From Diogma glabrata (taxonomy: Eukaryota > Arthropoda > Insecta > Diptera > Cylindrotomidae), in assembly GCA_963693315.1 (NCBI GenBank), contig OY856186.1, positions 85,811,816 to 85,875,815 of the forward strand: a stretch of DNA of 64,000 nucleotides, written 5' to 3'. Under the pieces are notes generated by a model that saw only the letters and a program-made list of their open reading frames with translations, was not told the DNA's origin and did not search any database. Every line of letters starts with the position of its first letter. The first letter of the stretch is position 1. Both the position numbers and the translations under genes were made by a program. Below, one piece after another: positions 35,011 to 45,729 of the stretch.

Positions 35011-35834
35011 TCCTTCTCAACAACACATATTATTCCAAAAAAAATTAATGATGTTTATTGTACTACACATTAAAATAATGACGCTATTTCAATCCGTAGT
35101 GTGAATTTGATGTGTGAAAGAATAGCTTCGCACTCCAACACCTTTAGGTTGTCTAAAAAAAAATCTATAAAAAAAACGGTCAAACAGGTACACTCCTAAC
35201 AAATATTCCCACAAATGACAAAACCTGAAAGCAAATGCAACGCTAAACGATGGAATAATAATTCCCGGCCAAAAACCCAATTTCACCCATAAGAGTCGAT
35301 CCCATTTTCGAAAAAATCCTTGAAAAGTAATTTATTTGCCCAAGTTCTCAGACGTTTATCTCAATTTATCCACATACTAAAAGTCTGAAAAAGTTGAACA
35401 TTGAACCTTTACCTTGCATTAATTACAAATGCAGGCCAGCAAACCGATCTCAGTCTGCAAGCGTCCCAAAGTTTCCAAATTTTTTTCTCAATTACATGCA
35501 TTCATTACAATTTCCACCTGGAAAACCAATCTCAGTTGGGAAACGTCTATCCCAGTGATCGCAAATACGTGACACGCGAGCTAGAATTAGCGTTTTAAAA
35601 TATAGCTGGCACCGCCGATCAATTCGATTTTCTTCAAAAATTCATGTCATGTTAGAAAATCAAAATCATGAAATAGAAAATTTAAAATTTCTTAAAAACA
35701 CAAAAAATGGTTGTAATCTCATTAAATTAACAACTTTTAAATTCCAAGACAACAATTATTTTTCTGATTAAATTTTGATGATTCTGTAAGTCAAATAACA
35801 AAGTTTCAGTGCAGTGGAAGTATAAGGATTAATG

Positions 35835-35945
35835 AATACATGGAGAGATCAGTTTTTGTTGATTTGTAAATGTTTTTCAATTTTTGATCTACAGGTATGA
35901 CAACCCTACTAGTTCCTGCTCTTGACATACGAGTTAACGTGAGAT
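35835..35945 (+). repeat. REP-C 5'-end fragment
   Basis: Contains GGAGAGATCAGTTTTTGTTG, TTTTTGATCTACAGGTATGA and CATACGAGTTAACGTGAGAT, the 5' end of REP-C. It stops abruptly at about 35,948. Confidence 0.65.
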
Positions 35946-35948
35946 ATC

Positions 35949-37785
35949 ATGACGTGTATATCGTGATTAGTACATTCTTTTGCCTTCATAAATTCTTTTT
36001 TATTATTTTGACATTTATCCACTGATTTTGCTCTCGATGTCAACTGCCTTATAATAACTTTGTAGTCAGCTTTAAGATTTATAAAAATATTCATAGTTGT
36101 CATGGCAAAATTACTAGAATTGATCAATTTTTCAGATACAAATTAAGGGAATAATAAAACAGGAGGTAAAGTTTCCTCAATCTACTCAAAAAAGTGCCGA
36201 TTTTGACGTATCCGCTCTATTCCGTCGCAGAGGCAGCACCGAGCCAGTTTTGTTTTGTTGTTAAATTTTTTAATTTGACACTTTTAAAATTTACATTTAA
36301 CACAGATAATAACAAAAGTAACAGTTGCAAATCGTATTTAACGCAGCCATTAGCTAGTACGTTTTTTGTTGAATTTTACTTAGTGGTTCGAAACAAAGCA
36401 AATTGGACGCCAGATGCAGTATTTTTGACGTTGGTATATTCACAAGACCGGGCCGAATGATATAATTACTAATTGATTTTGGTGTGCAGGACACAACTCC
36501 ATCTTGGGAGAGGACTTAAAGCACATATGCACGGGATAGTACTGGTGGATGTACCAACAATAACCAACAATGCAATTTCATATCCTCCCCACACCCGTGC
36601 ACAGAAAAAACATGTTGGTCCTCCGTCGAAGCAATCCAAAAGCTATATCAATAGAACAGACTAGATTTGTATGAATAATTCCATGTTCCTATGATGAATG
36701 AGAATCGAACTCTTAACAAAACTATGTTCCTGAGACTTTAATTGAATGAAACGAGATAAGCAAGAATTGCATACTTCATATCAGCACCGTGTAAGGGAAA
36801 CACAGAAAAAGAACAAAGTCTGCCCGTTACTAAAGGGAAGCGAAGACGTCGGTTTTGTTAAACGATGTTCAATTCAGAACAACTCCCCAGCAGTTCTAGT
36901 TAGAATTTCATGTCGATAATGATGACTATACTCAACTAACAAAGATAGAATTTGGCAAATCTCTGAATTGCTGCCCCTGGCAAGCAAGGAAGCTATAAAA
37001 AAATGCTATTAAAAACGAAGTCGTTGACCCTACTTTTCAATGATAAACACGGATAACTGGCATTTCTCGAACGAAACTTTAATGTCTAATCATAATTATA
37101 TGTAAATATTTCAACATGGAATACTACTCGAAGGACTCAGAAACTACAGAAAAAACGACTGGAATATTTACACAACCTATCTTCAGAATAAGGTTGCGGG
37201 AGAACCAACTCCACAATGGAGCTTGACTGTGCAGCAAATAATTTGCAAGAAATATACACTCAAACATAAAACCTGAACACTCCATTAACTCAGTCCAACC
37301 AATGCAAAGCTATAACCTAATGGCATGGTAACTTGAAGGAACAAAGTTCATACTCATAGGTTAACAAAGCAAAAAGAACAAACAATGGACATCATGTATA
37401 TACCATACCGTGCGACTCAAACCGATTATAACAAAGAACTCAGATGATCAGGAACTAGGAAGTAGCTCTGAAAAGAGCACCTTCCGATGATGTTCTTGTT
37501 GTTGTCTAGTCGATGATTTCAGAAGATAATGTCTACGAAGATAAAAGTTCTTTAGATCCTGCAACTAAGTTGCAGATCACTCAACCAACAATACAATATT
37601 AGCAACCAACAAAATTAGACAGGCTATAAAATCTATTTCGATTCTTATTAATCGTATTAATTGTGGTTTGGGCAAACTTGGAGTCTAAGCCCAAAAATGA
37701 AACTTTGGTTGCACCAAAGCATTATAAAACCAATTATAAAACCATTATAATAACATCTACACAAAAAATGTGTACAAGAACAAAG
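35949..37785. other. Intergenic, no gene recognised
   Basis: Composition becomes less AT-rich from about 36,500 and resembles eroded retrotransposon coding sequence leading into the LINE relic at 37,790. I could not assign any segment to a protein. Confidence 0.45.
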
Positions 37786-37789
37786 GCTT

Positions 37790-38490
37790 CTTTCTTAGTG
37801 CTACAGGTGCATTCAAAACAACGCCAACGTCAGCAATAAAAATTCTTCTAAAGCTTTCTACATTGACGGCGTTGAATGCAGTCAGGCTGCAACTTTCAGA
37901 ATGATTCAAACACGATAATCCCACCGCACACTAGCTGAATTACATCATGAACTGCGTTCGTACCATATTTCGGATTGACGCCAAAAACATTTTTGATTTA
38001 GATAGACACCTTAATGTCAAGATATTGACTGTATTTAAAGCTAAATATGGTCACTGTCACATAATGTTATCATCTGGTACAAAAATGATTCTTGAACCAA
38101 TGTGGGTTCAGCAGCAACAGTGACTGGTATTATAATAAAATGAATGGTTACCTTATGCACGAAAACAAAAATATTGCCGACCGAATTTTTTTTATTATCA
38201 GTTGCGTTCTTCTACCAGCTAAAAAAATACCACAATATTGAAATATATATTATCTCTGATTATCAACCAGCACTTTTGGGGAGCACCAGCACTTAAAAAT
38301 CTACAAAGTTTCCAGCAAGAATAGTATCACACTTGTATGGGCCACATCCAGCCACGCCGAGAAACAAGAAAATGCTGTTGTCGACGTTTTATGAAAACAA
38401 GGTGCCAATAAAAAGTTTACTGACCCGGCAAAGTGTTTGATCAAGTGTTATGGAGAAGCCGAGAGGGGAAATCTAATAATACCATGCGTT
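37790..38490 (+). pseudogene. RNase H-bearing LINE relic (plus strand)
   Basis: Near 37,800 a frame reads SATGAFKTTPTSAIKILLKL, matching the segment between reverse transcriptase and RNase H in R1/I-type elements (TGA-R-T-T-P-x-A-A-L-E-x-L). Further on, IEIYIISDYQPALLGS (about 38,240) matches the SDSQAAL strand. ITLVWATSSHAEKQENAVVD (about 38,325-38,390) matches VxLxWVPGHxGIxGNExAD, with KQGA after a stop. At least two frameshifts and a stop are needed to read through. It sits directly upstream of the element at 38,530 but does not belong to its ORF. Confidence 0.65.
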
Positions 38491-38529
38491 GTGACGAATT
38501 TTTATTGAATCAAGCATAATAATGCGGAG

Positions 38530-41353
38530 GTACTTCTTGCCTGTGTCTACAGAATGAATGATATTAATTTGGACAACTTTTTCAATGTTTTGGGTTCAGT
38601 TGCTAGTGTTTATACCAATATTGTACTGGTCGGTGACTTTAACATTGATCTGCTTGGAAATTCTCCTATGAAAGCTGGGTTTATGAACTGCTTAGCTGCT
38701 CTTAATCTTAGTGTTCTAAATACTTTACCGACCAGAACGCATAATTCGACTTTTTCTCTGTTAGGTCTGGTGATAACTGACACCTCTTTGTTGGCTGCTA
38801 ATCCTGCTCCCACTTCCTCGAATAAGCGACCATAATGGTCTGCTTGTTTCTTTTCTCACTAATGATGCTTCTTTACCTCAGTATGTGAGATATCGAGATT
38901 TTAAGCATGTTGACATATTGGGCATTGCTCAGGAGCTTGATGAGCTCGATTGGGATATTATATACTCCACTTATGAAGTTAATATTCAGGTTGAGTTCTT
39001 GAACTCTTCGTTGCTGAGACTCTTTGATAAATTCGTGCCTATTAAACAATTTTCGTCTAAGATTCGTAATGAGGTTATTACACTTGAAATTAGAGAGCTT
39101 AGAAGGATTAGGAATGAGGCTCATATGCTCTGGGTTCATAATAAATCTAGGGATTCTTATGTTAGGTTTAGTAATCTTTGTGTATTGATAAAAAAGAAAA
39201 CCATGGCGGTTAGAAAGCTTGCAATGATCAGTAGATTTAACCGTAACCTGTCTACACAGCAGCTCTGGTCGGAGCTGAAGAAGATGGGTGCTTGTGGTAA
39301 AACGAGCACCACTTGCAATTTAGAATTTAGATCCTGATCTGATCAATGATGCATTCGTTGAGTATGGCAGCTCTTGTGTTCCAATTAAGAATTTCTCTAT
39401 CTTCGGCTCTTCAGCTGGTGGCATTGAGCTTGCTTTCCGTAATGTTGACCATGAGGAATTGCTCTCGGCATATTCGTCTATTAAATCTAAACCAACTGGT
39501 TGTGATCAGGTGGATGGGCGTTTTTTACAGCTCGTCATGCCTTATATATATGTGCATGTTTTGCATATTATTAATACATGCTTGATGACGTCGACTTTCC
39601 CCTCTGCCTGGAAAGTGGCTAGGGTTGTACCTGTTCCGAAAAAGAATTTGCCTACTTCGGTAGATGACTACCGTCCTATTAGTATTTTGCCCGTGCTCTC
39701 CAAAATTCTCGAAAAGCTTATGTGTATTCAGATTCTTGAACATCTGGATCGCCATAAGCTGCTCACGGACAAACAATCAGGTTTCAGGAAGAATCATAGT
39801 TCTATGTGATCATAGAAATTTGTGATCACAGTGAGAAGGTGTTGTCGTCTTTGCTGGTGCTGCTTGACTTCTCCAAAGCATTCAACAATGTTGACTTTTC
39901 GGTGCTCTGCTCTAAACTCAATTGTTACTTTATGTTCAGTAATTCGGCCCTTAAGATGATTTGGAGTTATCTTACCCCGAGATATCAATTGGTTAAGACT
40001 GATTTGGGATCTTCTAATTTTCGTGAACTCTATTCTGGGGTTCCGCAGGGTTCTATCTTGGGCCCTCTATTGTTCTGTTTGTATGTTAATGAGCTGGAGA
40101 AGCATGTGGAGTTTTTCTCAACCAGCATGTATGCTGACGACATCCAATTATGTTTGGCTGTACCTAAGAACTAGGCTGATATAGCGATTGACAAAATTAA
40201 TGATGACCTACAGAGCATATATGACTGGCCTATCAATAATTGGCTTCTACTCAATGCTAGTAAAACCAAAGCTATTCTAATCAATGGTAATTCTGATTTG
40301 ATTCATACCCCTATAAAAATTAATGGTGCTACAATTCCCTTCGTATATGAGGTGAATAATTTTGGCATAGTACTTAACAGCAAGCTTAAGTGGTATAACG
40401 ATAGAACGATTGGCAAAGTCTATTTTGGTCTTAGACTCCTGCGGTCGAATGCTCGTTTACTGCCAACTGATCTCTGCCCCATGCTTGTAAGGTGTTTGCT
40501 GGTTCCTGTCATTACGTATGGAGATGCCTTATTCTGCAAACTGGATAAGACTAGTGAGAGGAAGCTTGGGGTGGCCGTTAACGACTGTGCGGGGTTCGTT
40601 TACAATGTCAGAAGAAGTAACCGTATCTCTATCTCTCCTAAAACCTTTACAATCTTCAACTGCAATTTGTTTGACTATTTGAAGTTCAGACTTTCTATCT
40701 TTATGCATCGGATCAAGGCGAAGGTATTGCCGCAGTATTTGGCTTCAAGAGTATTTGCTTCATCCAGAATTCGGAATAATAATTTTATTATTCTTAAGCA
40801 CAACTCCACGTGTGTAGCCCCAAATATGGGTCCATGGACCAAAAATATACAATTCTATAAGACCAGAATCTCTTAAGTCGTTGTCATCTATAAAGGGATT
40901 CTCTAAGGCTGTCTGGGACTTTTTTAGTCCAGCGTAAGCTTCTAAGGTTTTAGGCTTTTGCTTCTTAACCCTTTTCTTGTATTCTTGATTGCTTGGATTA
41001 TCTGCAAGTTGGATGGTGGGTATTGTGTATTACAGTTTTTCAATTTTGCAGTTTATAGTCGTTTTGTAATAAAGACTTTTTGCCAGCATTGGAATTGTTG
41101 GAATTGTTAATGATAATCTCAAGTGCTGGTCTAAATTTTTAAATTTTTGCAACTATTCATACTACTCTAATAATGTTTCTGCTAAATGATGTAATTAAAT
41201 TGTAAGATTCTGTTAAATTATATTCAGTTTCTGTTAAATGATATGAGTAATTCAGTTTTTGTTAAATGATATGAGTAAAAGTGTAATGTAGTTGATGTGA
41301 ATATTGTAATTGAAATGAATTTTGTCCGAAATAAATGATAATAATAATAATAA
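38530..41353 (+). mobile_element. Non-LTR retrotransposon, EN and RT recognisable, few lesions
   Basis: The ORF2 protein can be followed in order. The end of the endonuclease reads AEVLLACVYR and IVLVGDFNIDLL (38,524-38,650). A linker is followed by reverse transcriptase: VARVVPVPKKNLP, DYRPISILPVLSKILEKL, LLDFSKAFNNVD, GVPQGSILGPLLFCLYVNEL, and the catalytic YADDIQL at about 40,130. A C-terminal domain runs to a stop at 40,876. Lesions are frameshifts near 38,825, 39,325 and 39,800 and a TAG at about 40,172. A 3' UTR follows and ends in (TAA)n at 41,338-41,353, a microsatellite tail rather than poly(A). The endonuclease start and ORF1 are missing. It lies downstream of the last visible Utx exon. 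Clade not assigned; no RNase H follows the RT. Confidence 0.88.
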
Positions 41354-41583
41354 TAACTTATATGTATTTATAAAAATTGGTTTTGTTTAGTTTTTATAAA
41401 AAATATAATAAAATGTTTATTGTTTGTCTAGAAAAGTTAAAATATTTGTTTTGCATTGGTATTAAAATAATATTTAAAAATCTTATCCGAGAAATTACAA
41501 TTTCTTTCCAAATATTTCTTATATTGTCAAGGTCAGTGACAAAGGTTAAATAAAAGTTAGAGTTCAGAAAAAAGTTAACTTAC
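41354..41583. other. Start of Utx intron 4, nothing recognised
   Basis: AT-rich sequence directly after the exon 4 donor. No further Utx exon was found to the left in this window. Confidence 0.5.
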
Positions 41584-42480
41584 AATTTAAAAGCCGCATA
41601 ATGGAAGTAAACTAATCCTAATCCATAAAGAAATGCTGTGTCTTTCCAATAATCCGTTTTTAAACTAAAAAACTTTTGATAAGCAGACATTGCTGTAGAA
41701 AAATATAGTAAAAAAGAATTAGAAATATTGAATGATTTTCATATTGGGATAACTACCTTTACTGTAATCTTCTAGTAGCAAATGAAAATGACCAAGCTTA
41801 CAATATGTTTTTGGATCAATATTAATCTCTTTATTATTATTTTCATAAACGATATTATCCTCTTTATTCCGAGCATCGCTCACATCTTTCATATAAACAT
41901 CTTCCATATGTTCATCTTTAACAATCATATTATTTTTATTATTCGTTGATTGTGAGACATCAACTGTTTGTTCATCTTTAATTTCTCTATCAACAACTTC
42001 ATCTTGTTCCTTTTGGTTATGTGCTTGAATTAACATACGTTCAAGATATTTAATCGCCTAAAATCATTTTTAGAGAAATCATATATATTAAATGTTCAAA
42101 TATGTAGATATATTAATAAAAAACATACCCGACAAACAAGAGCTTTTTTCTTGACATTTTCATTAACTGTTAATTTTAAAAATCCAAATTGTCGACTAAA
42201 AGAAAAACGAAATAATTTTCATTAAAAAAATTCCAAAACAACAACAACACGCAAAAAATTTGACAGTTTGTGTATATGTCAATAAATTTATAAAGCTTTT
42301 CTCCAAGCTAATTAAAATGATCATATTACAAAACTTCTAGAAAGTATATATTTATTACAGAAAGATATATATTTTTAGTCAATAAAAAGAATCTTAGGAT
42401 TAATATAATAACCTATCAAGATCAGACAAAACTTGAAGCTCTTGTGTTGAAAGATTTATTTCATCCAAATCAGGCACCAT
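41584..42480 (-). CDS. Utx: Utx/KDM6 histone H3K27 demethylase, first four exons
   Basis: UTX (KDM6A) removes methyl groups from histone H3 lysine 27 in the nucleus. Its N-terminus is a TPR array and its C-terminus a JmjC oxygenase. Exons on the minus strand are 42,413-42,480, 42,129-42,195, 41,757-42,057 and 41,584-41,692, all with GT-AG borders and matching phases (about 181 codons). Diagnostic matches are [14 protein letters not shown], then [15 protein letters not shown], and [18 protein letters not shown], which follow vertebrate UTX closely in the first TPRs. The ATG at 42,480 gives a short leader before DSRQFGF. Odd: exon 3 carries an acidic, Asn-rich insert of roughly 65 residues before CKLGHF. 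The exon 4 donor is GTAAGT, phase 2. Later TPR and JmjC exons were not found and must lie outside the window or in exons too diverged to see. Confidence 0.9.
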
Positions 42481-42804
42481 TATAAATTACACTAAATTGT
42501 TTATTTTTACACTAACCACTCAAACTATTTATATAATTAAATGTATTTTATAATTAACACTTTTATATTTTATATTAAATTAAATCTTTAACTGTTTATA
42601 ATTATTTTTATATTAAACTATTTTACGCGAAATCGAATAGAAATTCTAAACACGCAAACGCAAAATTAGCCATTTTGAAAATTAAATTATCATTTATCAT
42701 GTTGGCAATTCTGATTAGAAAATTTAAAAAGAATACGATGGTCGAACGACAAATTTATGATTCGGTAATCCGAAGTTTTGTTATCAATTTTCATTAATTT
42801 TCCC
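42481..42804. promoter_or_regulatory. Divergent Utx / sarcoglycan promoter region
   Basis: The two start codons point away from each other and are about 325 bp apart (about 520 bp if only the recognisable sarcoglycan exon is used), so both promoters must overlap here unless distant non-coding exons exist. On the Utx strand, CAAAATGGCTAA at about 42,667-42,678 resembles a YY1/Pho core site and also contains a start codon (next entry). No TATA box stands out against the AT-rich background. Confidence 0.5.
42623..42673 (-). other. Possible upstream ORF in the Utx leader, 16 codons
   Basis: ATGGCTAATTTTGCG on the minus strand opens a 16-codon frame (MANFAFACLEFLFDFA) that ends in TAA at 42,623-42,625, about 140 bp before the Utx ATG. 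If transcription starts upstream of it, this would be a uORF in the 5' UTR. Transcript start sites are unknown, so it may be untranscribed. Confidence 0.3.
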
Positions 42805-44711
42805 ATGAGAGTGGAAATATGTGTCAATTTCTTTTCGTAAATTTTGTTAAAATTAATAATTAAATCGTGTTTAAAATTGATATCGAAATATTTAATTCTA
42901 TCCAAACTAAGCTGTTTATTGAAATAAAATAAAAATGATGTATGTACAAACGAAAATTTATAACTAACAAGGCGTCTCCATCAATAACATTTTCTTTTTA
43001 GAAAAATTTCCAGAGGTTGTTTTTGTTTGGGTTTAATTTTTACTGTAATTAACTTATATACCGTAAATGGAGATATTATAGAAAATATTAACGTATCTGA
43101 ATTATTTTCGATTAAAATCGAACCACGAACTTTTAATTGGACTCAACATAGTTACGGTGATTCCTTTAACTATCGTCCATCAATTGAAGGTTATCCCGAT
43201 TTACCATCATGGATGAGATATTTATATAGTGAAGAATATCATGCAGGATATTTATATGGAACACCACCGAAGAATTTAGCCAGTTCTGAAATACGTTTAG
43301 AAATTGTTGGTTTAAATCGAGAAACTTATGAAACAAAACGTTTACGTATTTCTCTATTGATTATGCCAAAGATGCCAGCATCAAATATAGTACAAATGAA
43401 AATTGACAATTTAAATTGGGTTCATTTAATGGATCCAGGAAGAATGGAAAATCTTAAGAACTTATTTAGGTTCGATGCAATTTTTGAATTCGTATGTTGA
43501 AATATATTAGTTTTTGTTGGTTTTCAGAAACGATTTATGGCCGGAAAGTGTTGAGGATTTACGTGTTATTTTTATGGAATCTGCAACGAAAATGGGAGCA
43601 AGACTACCATTAAAACCACAACAAACCGAAGGGTATATTTTAAAGCTATGGATTTATAGTTTCGAATATTTTAATCAATTCAAAAACGTTCTAGGGTTAT
43701 AGTACATTTAGGAAGTGATTTTCCATTATCAAAACGATTACAAGAACTGCAAAATGAAGTTAAACCATTGTACAAATTATCATCGTGTACATACAAAAAA
43801 ACATCAGTACAACGAATATTTCAAATTGCTGGCTTTATACTAGATTGGTGTGCATTTCGAACGGTAGATTTTGTCATTAAATGATTTATAAGTAATTCAG
43901 ATTCATTTTTATTGATTGCTTTTAGATTGGTGACGAAGGTGAGATGTCACATCAAAGTAGTGAATCTGCTCATGGTTCAGAAATGAGCACATTAAGACGT
44001 TTGGATAGATGGGAATCGATTTCACGAGACGATGCACCAGAAAGAAATTATATTGATGAATTAGCATTTGCTTTAGCGATACCAACGATGATTTTAGCAA
44101 TATTAGTTACGATCCTTACCACAGTTTTATGCTTTCAGCATGAAGTTATGTAAGTACTAAGTACATAATTTTTATTTTAAATTATATGTTGTACTAGTCC
44201 TACAAACCTTAATTATTTATTACAGAGCCGATGATTATTCTGAAAATTATTTTGTTGATTTGTTTAATATATTTAAGAAGATAAGGTCTGAATGAGTTGT
44301 GATTTGATTTCTTGGTTTTATCTGACTTTTTCCTTGTAACTCGTTTTTGTTTGTTTTGTTTTTCTTTTATAACAATATTATGTTTAAAATTTTAATCTAT
44401 ATTTTTCTTCAGTAAATAAAAACAAATTTTTTTTTCATTTATATAGCGAACCAGCAAAAGCTCCAATAGTTCAAATGGTTCAATATTCAGACACAACCCA
44501 CCAACCAAAAACGACACTAAAAAGTTTAAAAGATACACCAAACTTTTTAATTGATAATTTAAGTTTACGTTCACAAAGTCCCACCAGTAGTATGCATCCA
44601 ATTGAAACAACCCCAAAAGCTGGAAATAGCTATCTACGTCCCAAGCCACCACCATACAAACGTTCACCATCAACATCATCAACTTTTAATAAAACTGGTG
44701 TCGATATTTGA
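42805..44711 (+). CDS. Scgalpha: Alpha/epsilon-sarcoglycan
   Basis: Sarcoglycans are single-pass membrane glycoproteins of the dystrophin-associated complex. Exons: 43,002-43,469, 43,528-43,632, 43,695-43,863, 43,926-44,149, 44,447-44,711, with agreeing phases. The extracellular part includes SIKIEPRTFNW, MRYLYSEEYHAGYLYGTP and FQIAGFILDWCAFRT. A membrane helix (FALAIPTMILAILVTILTTV) is encoded near 44,070-44,130, followed by a cytoplasmic tail starting EPAKAPIVQMVQYSD, as in epsilon-sarcoglycan. The tail is Ser/Pro-rich. A first exon at 42,805-42,836 (MRVEICVNFF) fits in phase and would give a signal peptide ending near YTVNG; that start is tentative. About 420 residues, close to the vertebrate length. 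AATAAA signals occur near 44,900 and 44,934. Confidence 0.9.
44226..44295 (+). other. Candidate alternative last exon of sarcoglycan
   Basis: A TATTACAG acceptor at 44,218-44,225 is in phase with the exon ending at 44,149. It would encode a different cytoplasmic tail, IADDYSENYFVDLFNIFKKI plus three residues, ending in TGA at 44,293. It has no good downstream donor, so it would be terminal. The EPAKAPIV exon at 44,447 is the conserved one; this may be chance. Confidence 0.3.
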
Positions 44712-45117
44712 CAATCAGAGCCAAGGGTTTTGTTTTGTTAAAGAACATCAACTGAATGAAACTGTTTTTAAAGTAAAAAATATTTATCCAGAATTTTCTA
44801 GAATGAAATGATATTGGTCATATAGTTATAGTGAAATTAGTAATTTAGATGATTTAGAACGTAGCTAAATTTAAAACACGTAGATTAATTTGTTTTAAAA
44901 TAAATATTTGATTTCGAAATTAAAAGAAACGAATAAAATTTGAAGTTGTACACCCTACAAACAATACCGAGAGAATAAGGTAGATATCAAATCTACACTA
45001 TCGACTAAATGAGATGTCAGTTCTAGAAATAAACATATCCTGAGAAGTTTCGTTTATCTTCAAATTTAGTTTAGTTACTTTAGAAAATAGCATAAATATA
45101 TAATATTAAAGAATAAG

Positions 45118-45614
45118 ATGGTAGAAGAATTAAATTTCAATAATGAACGTAATGGGGATAATAAAAACATAAAAACAATTATGTGTCAGCACTGTAATTC
45201 AATTATTTTAAAGCCTCTTAGTAATAATGATTACATTGAGAAAGAGGTAAGTTTATTCTATCAATAGTAGTAGGTTCTCGAACTATCTGGCTCTGCTAGC
45301 ATAATCCATATACAAATAATAGAGTTTATAAAAAAATCGATACTCATAAAAACACCCATTTTTTCATGTTACAGTTTCAACTGCCTTTGCCTCATCAAAA
45401 AAATCAAGTTCAAGCAAGTGAAGTAGAGACACAAACTTTAAAACATTTTTGGGTCATAGATGATATGTTTACGTTTGAAAATATTGGATTTTCGAATACG
45501 GTGGATAATTATAAATATTTGATATGCGCTGATTGTGACATGGGACCTGTTGGATATCATAATATTGAGACGAAAAAATGTTATATTGCATTAGAACGTG
45601 TAAAGCATGATTAA
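45118..45614 (+). CDS. strat: Mss4/RABIF-like Rab-interacting zinc protein
   Basis: Mss4 (RABIF; stratum in Drosophila) is a small cytosolic zinc-binding protein that binds nucleotide-free exocytic Rab GTPases and acts as a chaperone or weak exchange factor. Two exons, 45,118-45,246 and 45,375-45,614, join in phase 0 across a 128-bp intron with GTAAGT and TTACAG borders, giving 122 residues, the usual family size. Zinc ligands are visible as CQHC in exon 1 and CADC in exon 2. The core matches HFWVIDDMFTFENIGF, YLICADCDMGPVGYH and YIALERV. The start follows an AT-rich leader only about 400 bp after the sarcoglycan stop, on the same strand. An AATAAA overlaps the stop codon (45,613-45,618); the functional polyadenylation site may be another one. 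Confidence 0.92.
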
Positions 45615-45729
45615 TAAATGAATTAACAATATAAACTCTAAAAGTTTCTAAAAAGAATTTGTGGCGTTTCCACCTTTTTCAAAATTAAGTTGGCAATAGT
45701 TTCAATTGATTGAAAAAGTACACATTTTT

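Noticed and set aside
1..41400. Search for the remaining Utx exons (later TPRs, JmjC domain)
   Set aside because: No minus-strand segment with the expected histidine/glutamate JmjC motifs or TPR continuation was recognised; not annotated rather than guessed.
43909..44100. Minus-strand frame opposite sarcoglycan
   Set aside because: Antisense shadow of the conserved membrane-helix exon of sarcoglycan.
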